Shown here: positions 1 through 7,576 of the stretch, in pieces
Layout of the letters: each line of letters begins with the position of its first letter
Position numbering within the stretch: position 1 is the stretch's first letter
NCBI GenBank assembly: GCA_964579675.1
Contig: CAZOIA010000034.1
Coordinates: forward strand, 1 to 37,099
Source: CAZOIA01 sp964579675
GTDB lineage: Bacteria; Planctomycetota; Phycisphaerae; UBA1845; PWPN01
DNA: 37,099 nt
Direction of reading: 5' to 3'
Notes under the pieces: generated by a model
What the model was told of the DNA's origin: nothing
The model's input: only the letters and a program-made list of their open reading frames with translations
Databases searched by the model: none
Program-made: the position numbers and the translations under genes

Positions 1-105
1 CCCGCGGCTCTTTGATGTTACACACTACGGGCGCAGGGAAACCGGTCAGTTTAAGGTACAAAGCCCTGCCACTCGGTGGTATCGGAAGCGGTAGGTTTGA
101 ACGGA
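1..105. other. Window edge, no gene seen
   Basis: Short stretch downstream of the first minus-strand gene. I see no convincing gene, terminator or repeat in it. A plus-strand reading gives the peptide PLGGIGSG, which superficially resembles a GH116 motif, but it runs into the antisense of a well-supported gene and is dismissed. Confidence 0.4.
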
Positions 106-1773
106 TCAATCGTCCGCGCAATTCGGATCGGCGCACACGTTGGGGCTGCTCATGCAGCCCCGAAAGGTGGCGAAGTCGCCGAGGTCCACGTCGCCGTCGC
201 CGTTGAGGTCTGCGAAGCCGCAGCCGGTAGGGAAGGGTATCCCCGGCCCACTGTAGCAAACCTGGAATAGCCCGAAGTCCTCCTGATCTACGTCACAGTC
301 GAGATCGAGATCGCCGGGATACAGGAGTCCGAGATTGAAGGTCCGGATCAGCGAGCGCATGTAGAGCCGGGCTCCGTTCGGGTCGGGGTTAGGCTCGCTG
401 GACAGGATCCGGTAGTAGTTGTTGCCGACCGGCAGGCCGGTGATCTGGACATTGTGATCGGTCACCAGGGGCGCCTGGTGCACCGACTGTCCCAATCCCG
501 CGTTGGGCCCGTACTCCACGATGCTGTCGGTCGGCCAATCGGTCTGCCAGTGAACGACGGCCCGTCCCGGACCGGTCTGGGTCACATCACTGTTCCAGGG
601 GCCGGTCTTGATCCGGAATCGCCGCCCGCCCGCGTCGCCGCAATTATCCCTGGTGGAGATGGGCGTCACTTCGTATTCGGTCGAGGGTGACAGCCCGCTG
701 ATGGTCAGGTTGTGCGAAGTCGAGAGCGTGCTGCTGAGCGTGTTGCTGGTTCCCGATGAGCAACCGGCCCGCATCCACCAGATCTGGCGGCGGGCGGGCA
801 GGTTGGTGTTCCAATGCACGACGGTACTCGAGCCGCTCTCCGAAAGATCGGCGAACAGGCCGCTCATGATCACCGGGTTGTCGGCATAGTGGTTGACCGA
901 GGTGCCGAGGGCGGTGGCAGCCTTGAACGCGGCCTTCTCGTACTCTGAGAGTTGGAGGCTGAAGTTGTGCCAGGCGCCGGCGGGCCAGTAGACGAACCAG
1001 GTTGCGCAGTAGACCTGCCGATCGCGGCTCGCGTTCGACTGGCCGAGGTCTTCGTAGAAGCCCAGGATCCGGTCGAAGGCGGTTTGTTCGCCCACGGTGC
1101 CGATGACCCATCCCCATTCGGTGACGTACACCCCGACGCCGGGCCGGGCACACTGTCCGCCGTGCAGGGTCGGGTCATCGAGCATGTCCAGGTGGTCGTC
1201 GGGCAGGCTGCTGCCGGTGTGAGTCGCCACGCCGTCGTAGCCGTCCCGGCCGAGCATCCCCAGCGCACTGCGCATGTTGCCGGTGCTGTTGAAGTGCCCG
1301 ACGATGACGCGGGCCTCCGGTTGCACGCCCTTGATCGCGTTGCGGACCTTCTGGAACGCCGAGACGTACTCGCTCACGCTGACGAAGAACTCCATCTCGT
1401 TGCCGATTACGTAGTGCCGGCAGTACTTCTTCATCCGCTGCGCCCAGTTGTTGGCGCACTGGCTGGCGAAGGTGTCCTGCTCGCCGGGGTCGGCGGGCAC
1501 GGTCATGTCCCATCGCCAGTCCAGTCGCTGGATGACCGTAAAGCTCTCGCCGGTTGCGGGGTTGATTCGGCCGGAGACATCGGGCCCACCCCCGCTGTGG
1601 GTCACGTTCGCCTCCAGCGTCCAGCCCGTGCGGTGACTCATCACATCCACGTTGGCCCCCCAGTCCCAGAAGTGGATCCCGAAGACGTGGGGCGACTCCG
1701 CCCGGGCCTGACCGCCCAACGCGTACACCACTGCGAACCCAACCACGGCGAACCTGGGATGTCTGATGGTCAT
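106..1773 (-). CDS. Secreted GH-A-like glycosidase with FN3-like and dockerin-like domains (paralogue 1)
   Basis: This 555-aa exported protein is probably a glycoside hydrolase acting on an extracellular polysaccharide; the substrate is unknown. The signal peptide ends near ARAES (residue 26). The catalytic region spans about 27-300. A Glu in VIGNEME (E126) and one in VTEWGW (E219) sit where clan GH-A enzymes carry their acid/base and nucleophile. Two FN3-like domains follow (about 305-392 and 393-480). The tail (485-555) has two D-x-D-x-D loops, LDCDVDQED and NGDGDVDLGD, like a dockerin, with regularly placed cysteines. The ATG has GAGG 8 nt upstream. It lies 126 bp downstream of a closely similar gene on the same strand, so the pair looks like a tandem duplication. 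Fold and export are well supported; the exact GH family is not identified. Confidence 0.75.
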   Translation of the reverse strand: MTIRHPRFAVVGFAVVYALGGQARAESPHVFGIHFWDWGANVDVMSHRTGWTLEANVTHSGGGPDVSGRINPATGESFTVIQRLDWRWDMTVPADPGEQDTFASQCANNWAQRMKKYCRHYVIGNEMEFFVSVSEYVSAFQKVRNAIKGVQPEARVIVGHFNSTGNMRSALGMLGRDGYDGVATHTGSSLPDDHLDMLDDPTLHGGQCARPGVGVYVTEWGWVIGTVGEQTAFDRILGFYEDLGQSNASRDRQVYCATWFVYWPAGAWHNFSLQLSEYEKAAFKAATALGTSVNHYADNPVIMSGLFADLSESGSSTVVHWNTNLPARRQIWWMRAGCSSGTSNTLSSTLSTSHNLTISGLSPSTEYEVTPISTRDNCGDAGGRRFRIKTGPWNSDVTQTGPGRAVVHWQTDWPTDSIVEYGPNAGLGQSVHQAPLVTDHNVQITGLPVGNNYYRILSSEPNPDPNGARLYMRSLIRTFNLGLLYPGDLDLDCDVDQEDFGLFQVCYSGPGIPFPTGCGFADLNGDGDVDLGDFATFRGCMSSPNVCADPNCADD

Positions 1774-1899
1774 TGCCTGTTCCTCAGATATGGAGAGAAG
1801 GGGGACATTCCACGTCTCCGTTTCCCGGGGACAGCGGACATTCTACTTGGGCGGCGGCTCCTGCGGGCCGAGAAGCCGCGCGGCCCGTTTCCTCCCGAC

Positions 1900-3573
1900 T
1901 CAGCGGCTGGCGCAACCCGGATCGGCGCACACGTTGGGCCCGCTCATACAGTCCTGGAAGGTGCCGAAGTCGTCGTGGTCCACGTCGCCGTCACCGTCGA
2001 AATCCGGGAACTCGCACTGGGCCGGGGGCGGGATCCCCGGCCCGCTGTAGCAAACCTGGAACAGCCCGAAGTCCTCCTGATCCACATCGCAGTCGCGGTC
2101 GAGATCGCCGGGATACAGGAGTTCGACCTCGAAGGTCCGTATCGGCGAGCGCAGGTGAAGCCGTGGCCCGTTGGGGTCGGGATTCGGCTCGCTGGACAAC
2201 ACGCGGTAATGGTAGTGTCCGGGTTCGAGCCCGGCGATCTGGACGCTGTGCTCAGTTACCAGCGGCTCGTGGTACGCCGATTGTCCGAGGGCCGACGTCG
2301 GCCCGTACTCCACGAGGCTGTCGGTCGGCCAGTCGGTCGGCCAGTGGACCCGGACGCGGCCCGCCCCGGTAGCGGTCACGTCGCTGCTCCAGGGGCCGGT
2401 CTTCGCCCGGAAGCGCCGCCCGCCCGCGTCGCCGTGGTCATCGGCAATGCACGTGGGCATCACTTCGTATTCCGTCGAAGTCCACAACCCGCTGATTCCC
2501 AGCTCGTGCACGGTCGAGTGGGTATCGCTGAGCGTGTTGCTCTCTCCCCATGATTGACCCACCCGCTTCCACCAGATCTGCGGGCGGGCGGGCACGTTGG
2601 TGTGCCAGCGGCACTGAATGCTGCTGCCGCTGTCGGGGATATCGGCGAACAGGTCGCTCATGATCACCGGGTTGTCGGCATAGGCGTTGAGTGAAGTGCC
2701 CAGGGCGGTGGCGGATTCAAACGCGGGATTCTCCGGGTGGCCGTTGATGCCCGACAGCTTGAGGCTGAACGTTTGCCAGAGGAAACTGGGGTATGAGAAC
2801 CAGCACGCGCAATAGAGCTGTCGAAGCCGGCTGGCGTTGGACTGACCGATGTCCTCGTAGAAGCCCAGGATCCGGGCGTAGGCTTCTTGCTCAGGCACGG
2901 TGCCGACGACCCATCCCCATTCGGTGATGTAAAGCCCCACGTCAGGTCGTGAGGTGCCCAGCTCCTGGTCGAGCAGATCCAACAAGCCGCTGTCGAGGTC
3001 GCTGCCGGTGTGCTTGGCGATGCCGTCGTAGCCGTCCGGCCCGAGCGTCTGCATGCAGGACTCGAGGTTGCCGTTGCTGTTCCAGTGGCCGATGATCACC
3101 TGCGCTTCGGGCTGAACACTCCTGATCTGGTTGCGGACCTTCTGGAACGTCGAGGCGTACACCGACACCGTGACGCCGGGGTGGAGCTCCATCTCGTTGC
3201 CGATCACGTAATGCCGGCAGTGCTTCTTGATATTATTGGCCCAGTTCCGGCACTGGTAGGCGAACGAGTTCTGATCGGCCGGGCTCACGGGGACGGTCTG
3301 GTCCCAATCCCAGTCGAGCCGCTGGACGATGGTGAATCCTTCGCCGGTGGCCGGGTTGATCCGGCCGGAGACGTTGGGCGAGTCCCGCCCCAGGTTCGCC
3401 TCGACGACCCAGCCCGTGCGGTGACTCATCACATCGAGGTTGGCCCCCCAATCCCAGAAGTGGATACCGAAGACGTGCGGCGACTCCGCCCGCACCTGGG
3501 CCTGGGTCAGGCCGCCCACCAGGTACACCGCCAACAGCAAAACCGCACCAAGCCTGAGACACCCAGCACGCAT
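1900..3573 (-). CDS. Secreted GH-A-like glycosidase with FN3-like and dockerin-like domains (paralogue 2)
   Basis: This 557-aa protein is a close paralogue of its downstream neighbour, sharing the mature start ESPHVFGIHFWDWGAN and the same domain order. The putative catalytic acids are E127 (VIGNEME) and E218 (ITEWGW). Two FN3-like domains and a C-terminal dockerin-like tail with two calcium-loop motifs follow. I chose the ATG at 3573 because AGGAAGAGG lies directly upstream of it; an in-frame ATG at 3591 has no ribosome binding site. The signal peptide is a hydrophobic stretch (VLLLAVYLVGGL) ending near VRAES. A TATAAT box about 90 bp upstream could drive transcription and possibly read into paralogue 1. 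The reaction is inferred from the GH-A-like glutamates only. The dockerin-like tail may anchor or assemble the protein, but no cohesin is visible here. Confidence 0.75.
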   Translation of the reverse strand: MRAGCLRLGAVLLLAVYLVGGLTQAQVRAESPHVFGIHFWDWGANLDVMSHRTGWVVEANLGRDSPNVSGRINPATGEGFTIVQRLDWDWDQTVPVSPADQNSFAYQCRNWANNIKKHCRHYVIGNEMELHPGVTVSVYASTFQKVRNQIRSVQPEAQVIIGHWNSNGNLESCMQTLGPDGYDGIAKHTGSDLDSGLLDLLDQELGTSRPDVGLYITEWGWVVGTVPEQEAYARILGFYEDIGQSNASRLRQLYCACWFSYPSFLWQTFSLKLSGINGHPENPAFESATALGTSLNAYADNPVIMSDLFADIPDSGSSIQCRWHTNVPARPQIWWKRVGQSWGESNTLSDTHSTVHELGISGLWTSTEYEVMPTCIADDHGDAGGRRFRAKTGPWSSDVTATGAGRVRVHWPTDWPTDSLVEYGPTSALGQSAYHEPLVTEHSVQIAGLEPGHYHYRVLSSEPNPDPNGPRLHLRSPIRTFEVELLYPGDLDRDCDVDQEDFGLFQVCYSGPGIPPPAQCEFPDFDGDGDVDHDDFGTFQDCMSGPNVCADPGCASR

Positions 3574-3660
3574 GGCCTCTTCCTTACCCATTCAAGAAGC
3601 GCAGCTTACCCCCGATTGATCCATGTCAATCCCTGGGAATTCGACTCCACGACAGCGTGT

Positions 3661-3689
3661 ATTATATCACCCGGGCGGGCGGATCGAAA
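3661..3689 (-). promoter_or_regulatory. Candidate sigma-70 promoter of the glycosidase pair
   Basis: On the minus strand a perfect -10 TATAAT (3661-3666) is preceded, with a 17-bp spacer, by TTTCGA (3684-3689), a weak -35. It points towards the glycosidase gene starting at 3573. The -10 is convincing and the -35 poor. Confidence 0.35.
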
Positions 3690-3722
3690 GCCCGGCCAGC
3701 CGCCATCTCCCAGGGGCCCGCG

Positions 3723-3751
3723 TTTCCCCGATCACCGGTTTGCTTTATGAT
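3723..3751 (+). promoter_or_regulatory. Weak candidate promoter of the Gfo/Idh/MocA gene
   Basis: TATGAT (3746-3751), one mismatch from the -10 consensus, lies 17 bp after TTTCCC (3 of 6 matches to the -35). It would give a leader of about 55 nt before the ATG at 3814. Confidence 0.25.
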
Positions 3752-3813
3752 CCCTGGCCGAAGACGGTTGCCCCGTTGGCGGCAACAGGACCGACCGTAA
3801 GGGATCAACAAGG

Positions 3814-4941
3814 ATGGCGACCGAACGCCCCCTGGGCGTGGCGATTCTGGGGTTCGGGTTCATCGGCAAAGTGCACGCCTGGGGGCACCTGAACATTCCG
3901 TTGTTCTACGATCCGCCGCCGGTGCGGACGCGGCTGGTGGGGGTGGCGACCAGCAATAAGAAGACTGCGGCCAAGGCCAAGGCGACGCCGGGCTTCAAGG
4001 TGGCCACGACCGATCAGCTCTCGCTCGTCGGGCGGGACGACGTGGACATCGTGCACGTCTGTACGCCGAACGATCTCCACTGTGAGGCCATCCTGGCCGC
4101 CATGCGGGCCGGCAAACACATCTACTGTGACAAGCCGCTGACTGCCACCGTTGAAGAGGCGGAGAGAATCGCTGCTGTGCTGGGGAACTACAAGGCCACG
4201 AGCCAGATGACGCTGAATTACCGCTTCTTTCCGGCAACGTTGCGGGCCAGGCAACTCGTTGCCGAAGGCCGGCTCGGCCAGATCACGCACTTCCGTGGTG
4301 CGTACCTGCACGCCGGCAGCGTAGACCGCAATCGCCCGCTCAATTGGAAAGCGGACGCCGACAAGGGCGGCGGCGTACTCAACGATCTGGGCTCACATAT
4401 CATTGACCTGATGCAGCATTTGCTGGGGCCGCTGGAGCCGATGCATGCGGTCGCCCGCGTCTGGGCCGACGAACGTCGCGATGCCAAGGACCCCTCGCGT
4501 AAGATCCCCCGCGTCGGCGAAGATTTCATCATGGTCACGATGCGGACTGCCGACGGCGCACCGGGCATCATCGAGGCCAGCAAGATCGCCACCGGCACCG
4601 AGGACGAGCTTCGCTTCGAGATTCACGGGGAGAAAGGGGCGTTGCGCTTCAACCTGATGGACCCGAACTGGCTCGATTTCTGCGACGTCTCGGACCCGGA
4701 CGAGCCACTGGGCGGCCAGCGCGGCTGGAAGCGAATCGCCACCGTCTCCCGCTACGACAAGCCCGCCGGCTTTCCCGGGCCCAAGATGTCGATCGGCTGG
4801 ATCCGGGGCCACCTGCACTGCCTCTACAACTTCCTCGACGCCGTCGCCAAGGGCGAGCCCGGCGACCCGAACCTCGCTCATGGCGTCGAACTTCAACGCC
4901 TCCTCGCCCGCATTGCCGGCATGGCGGTGGCGCGCGGTTGA
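3814..4941 (+). CDS. Gfo/Idh/MocA family NAD(P)-dependent oxidoreductase (cytosolic)
   Basis: A 375-aa oxidoreductase of the glucose-fructose oxidoreductase / inositol dehydrogenase family, which oxidises or reduces sugars and cyclitols with NAD(P). The N-terminal Rossmann fold starts with VAILGFGFIGKVHA (GxGxxG at about residues 12-18). The family's catalytic or cofactor lysine lies in CDKPLT (K107), and GSHIIDL in the C-terminal domain supplies the usual histidine region. There is no signal peptide, so it is cytosolic, unlike the second family member at 21356. The ATG is preceded by AAGGG about 10 nt upstream. It stands alone between minus-strand genes. The sugar substrate cannot be told from sequence; neighbouring glycosidases make a role in catabolism of released sugars plausible. 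Confidence 0.88.
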   Translation: MATERPLGVAILGFGFIGKVHAWGHLNIPLFYDPPPVRTRLVGVATSNKKTAAKAKATPGFKVATTDQLSLVGRDDVDIVHVCTPNDLHCEAILAAMRAGKHIYCDKPLTATVEEAERIAAVLGNYKATSQMTLNYRFFPATLRARQLVAEGRLGQITHFRGAYLHAGSVDRNRPLNWKADADKGGGVLNDLGSHIIDLMQHLLGPLEPMHAVARVWADERRDAKDPSRKIPRVGEDFIMVTMRTADGAPGIIEASKIATGTEDELRFEIHGEKGALRFNLMDPNWLDFCDVSDPDEPLGGQRGWKRIATVSRYDKPAGFPGPKMSIGWIRGHLHCLYNFLDAVAKGEPGDPNLAHGVELQRLLARIAGMAVARG

Positions 4942-5166
4942 CGGCAGACCCGAGGGGACCATTGGGCCAGACTAAAGCGATAGCGTATTCCTGGTTACAA
5001 TGGCCGTGCCAACGACCACCGCAGCCTCGTGGCCCGATAAAGTAAAACTGTATCTCCGGCGATTCCGGTGCTTTCCGAGGGATTGTCTAGGGTCTTCATG
5101 GGGTTTTCATAGGGTTTCCATAGCATTCGTCTTGCTTTCGTGTGCAAGGTAGGCGATACTAATAAC

Positions 5167-5215
5167 GGAGGTTCGGCCTAGGGGCTGCTGAGGCGGCTCC
5201 GAAAGCGTGACCTCC
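5167..5215 (-). terminator. Stem-loop downstream of the DUF3800 gene, possible terminator
   Basis: GGAGGT (5167-5172) pairs perfectly with ACCTCC (5210-5215), and inside it TCGG pairs with CCGA. The structure begins 12 bp after the DUF3800 stop codon. No U-tract follows on the minus strand, so a terminator role is uncertain. The rest of 4942-5227 shows no gene. Confidence 0.25.
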
Positions 5216-5227
5216 TTCTTATTGCGC

Positions 5228-6106
5228 CTACCTCGCCGTGTACGGATCTGAGACGTAGACGATGCCACGCGCCCGATGCACGTTCCCATCTCTGCGAGCA
5301 TCACCCTCGAACTGTAACCTGCTCAGCCAGGGGCCAAACTCGCCGGCAATCTCATCTCGTACCGGCGCGTCCATGCCCAGAGAAGGGAGTCGAAATCCCC
5401 AATTCACGCAGTAGATGCACACATCTGCCGCCTGCACCGGGTACGTCATGTCTGAACGAACAAAAAACGGCGTCGGAACGATGCACGAAGCCCGGTCGCG
5501 TCCGTTCTGGGTTTGGGTGAAGTAACGCTCGAGACGGCGAACGAACCTACGGTCGAGTGCCTTCTCGGTCTCGTCCATGACCAGAAGTCCCTGTTCCTGC
5601 CGAGTATTCAGAAAGTAGAAGAACCGCTCCAGCAGAAACACGTGATCCTTACGCAAGTACTCTTTTGCTTCGTAGGTGGCGGGCCTGCGAATGTTTGCGG
5701 GAACTGCAGCGGCAAACAGAACCGCTTCACGATCCCGAAGGATCCGGAAAAGCCCCCGAGCCATTCTCAGAGATGCCTGGCCATAAGCCGTGAACTCTTG
5801 TCTGCTCTGTGGCTTCTTCTGCTGCCCTTTCTCGAGAAACGATACAACACGCCTGCGCCTCGAAGCGTCGTGAAGAGGAGCATCCTGGGCAGCCCACTTG
5901 AAACGATCTCTGTCCAAGAGCTTATGCCCTTTGATTTCGGTTCTGTACTGATGCAAGCTGACTCCGAAGCAGGAGATCTCGAGGCTCTTGATCGCGTGGA
6001 CGAATGGCCACACGTTACGCGTGTGCAATGCAATCCCACCGCGGACTTCGTACGGTGTGTTACTACCAGCGTGGCCGCTTTCATCCATGAAGAGGAGGTA
6101 ACTCAT
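5228..6106 (-). CDS. DUF3800 domain-containing protein
   Basis: A 292-aa protein opening with MSYLLFMDESGHAG, the hallmark start of DUF3800 proteins, a family with a predicted RNase H-like fold in which the early Asp-Glu belongs to the putative active site (D8, E9). A later acidic motif (LLVMDETEKALDRR) and the C-terminal VQAADVCIYCVNWG, which matches the family's Q-x-AD motif, support the call. DUF3800 genes are often found near mobile or defence genes, but the biochemical role is unknown. The ATG has GAGG 5 nt upstream. It lies 28 bp after the DegT-family gene on the same strand, so co-transcription is possible. Base composition is visibly less G+C-rich than its neighbours, which hints at horizontal gain. 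Confidence 0.8.
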   Translation of the reverse strand: MSYLLFMDESGHAGSNTPYEVRGGIALHTRNVWPFVHAIKSLEISCFGVSLHQYRTEIKGHKLLDRDRFKWAAQDAPLHDASRRRRVVSFLEKGQQKKPQSRQEFTAYGQASLRMARGLFRILRDREAVLFAAAVPANIRRPATYEAKEYLRKDHVFLLERFFYFLNTRQEQGLLVMDETEKALDRRFVRRLERYFTQTQNGRDRASCIVPTPFFVRSDMTYPVQAADVCIYCVNWGFRLPSLGMDAPVRDEIAGEFGPWLSRLQFEGDARRDGNVHRARGIVYVSDPYTAR

Positions 6107-6134
6107 AGAGCCCTCGCATTACCTCGCGTCCTGA

Positions 6135-7442
6135 TCAAGGACCGCGCTCGGGGGAATTCACCAACACCTCAGCACTGCCGGTGGTCTTTCTGATCGCGGC
6201 CAGAATCTGATCCACCGCTCCGGGCACCGGGTCGGTCAGGACCGGAAGGAAGACCAGGTCGGCGAACATCTTCTCGGTGACGGGGAAGTTGCCCTCCTTG
6301 TAACCGGGCCAGTCTTCGATGAGTGGGCCCCGGTGGCCGGTGAACAGGTCGAAGCCGTTGGCGAAGATCGGGAGCCGGTGCAGCAGTTCATAGGGGCTGG
6401 GCGTACAGGTGATGCCCTCGGCGGTGACGGCCTCACAGAATCGGTCTCTCGGCAGGCCGCCCAGCTCCTCGGGCCGGTAGTGCACGGGGAAGGCATAGTA
6501 CCCGCCGCGGGTCGAGCCCTCCGACGTGGGGACCGGATGCAGGCCCGGGATCCCCTTCAGCCCCTTCTCGATCGCTTCGACGTACCCGCGGCGGCGCTCG
6601 TTCAGCGCGGGGAGCTTGCCGAGCTGGACGAGGGCGATGCCGATGCCGAGCGGGTGGGCGCGGAACTTCATCCCCGTGCCGAGCGGCTGATGCTCCTGGT
6701 ACGAGGACGTCTGCAGGTCCATGCCGGCCATCCGATTCACCTGCCCGACCAGGCAGGCGCGGTCGAAAACCTCGGCATCGTTGGTGGCCAATACACCGCC
6801 TTCCCCGGCACTGACCGGCTTGGTGCCCTGCAGACTCCAAACGCCCACGTGCCCGATCGAGCCGACGGGCCTGTTCCTGTAGAGCGCTCCATGGGCGTGC
6901 GAACAATCCTCGATGACCGGAACACCCGTCTCGCGACTGATGGCCATGATCGCGTCCATGTCCGCCACCCAGCCCCACAGGTGCACGACGACGATCGCCC
7001 TGGTCTTGCGGGTGATTCCGCGGCGGACATCCGCCGGGTCGATCTGCATCGTGTCGGGATCGGACTCGCAGAACACGGGCCTGGCCCCCAGCAAGGCCAC
7101 GGGGCTGATCGTGCAGATCCACGTGTAGGTCGGGCAGATGACCTCGTCGCCCGGCCCGACCCCCAGACCGAAGAACGCGCTGTACAGCGCCGCCGTCCCG
7201 TTGCAGGTGGTCAGCGCGTACTTCAGACCCGTCATCTCCCGCCACTTCTGCTCGAACTCGCGGACCACCGGCGTACCGCCCGACAGCTCGTTGCGGAGCG
7301 TCATCTCGTAGACGAGTCTGGCCTCCTGCTCGGTGATCTGCTGCCAGCGGTCGAGACTGTTCCTGGAGGTGGCTGCGGCGGTTTGAATGAACGTCGGCGT
7401 TTCGCCTGAGTTGCCTGGTTCTTTGCCGCTTGTGTCGGTCAT
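6135..7442 (-). CDS. DegT/DnrJ/EryC1/StrS family PLP-dependent aminotransferase
   Basis: A 435-aa PLP enzyme of the sugar aminotransferase family, which transfers an amino group to keto-sugars for glycan or secondary-metabolite synthesis. The internal-aldimine lysine is in GTKPVSAGEGG (K208), the PLP-nitrogen aspartate in VIEDCSHAHGA (D179), and the family block TCNGTAALYSAFFGLGVGPGDEV spans about 79-101. I placed the start at 7442 because GAGGAG lies about 7 nt upstream; an upstream extension in the same frame has a low-complexity, non-protein-like composition. The gene diverges from the metallophosphoesterase at 7577 and is followed 28 bp later by the DUF3800 gene. No nucleotide-sugar synthesis genes flank it, so the substrate is open. 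Confidence 0.88.
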   Translation of the reverse strand: MTDTSGKEPGNSGETPTFIQTAAATSRNSLDRWQQITEQEARLVYEMTLRNELSGGTPVVREFEQKWREMTGLKYALTTCNGTAALYSAFFGLGVGPGDEVICPTYTWICTISPVALLGARPVFCESDPDTMQIDPADVRRGITRKTRAIVVVHLWGWVADMDAIMAISRETGVPVIEDCSHAHGALYRNRPVGSIGHVGVWSLQGTKPVSAGEGGVLATNDAEVFDRACLVGQVNRMAGMDLQTSSYQEHQPLGTGMKFRAHPLGIGIALVQLGKLPALNERRRGYVEAIEKGLKGIPGLHPVPTSEGSTRGGYYAFPVHYRPEELGGLPRDRFCEAVTAEGITCTPSPYELLHRLPIFANGFDLFTGHRGPLIEDWPGYKEGNFPVTEKMFADLVFLPVLTDPVPGAVDQILAAIRKTTGSAEVLVNSPERGP

Positions 7443-7561
7443 ATTCACTCCTCGACTCGCCGACGGGCTGATCGGGCCACGTCCGGCGCGGCACGGGCAG
7501 AGGACGCCCCTGCCTGATTCTAACCGGCGCATCGGGATCAGCGAAATCCATCGGCACCTGG

Positions 7562-7567
7562 TACAAT
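7562..7567 (+). promoter_or_regulatory. -10-like box immediately upstream of the metallophosphoesterase start
   Basis: TACAAT lies 9 nt before the ATG at 7577. A transcript starting at the usual distance would have almost no leader. No convincing -35 is seen. Confidence 0.25.
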
Positions 7568-7576
7568 GCCGACGTG

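Noticed and set aside
12..206. Plus-strand peptide PLGGIGSG resembling the start of a GH116 domain
   Set aside because: Only about 10 residues match, and the frame runs into the antisense of the well-supported glycosidase gene.
952..2553. Plus-strand open frame of 533 codons
   Set aside because: It lies antisense to both tandem glycosidases, which have signal peptides, motifs and ribosome binding sites.
3732..3750. 15-mer ACCGGTTTGCTTTAT shared with 29889-29905
   Set aside because: One shared 15-mer is about what chance predicts for two strands of 37 kb, and the second copy does not precede a plus-strand gene.
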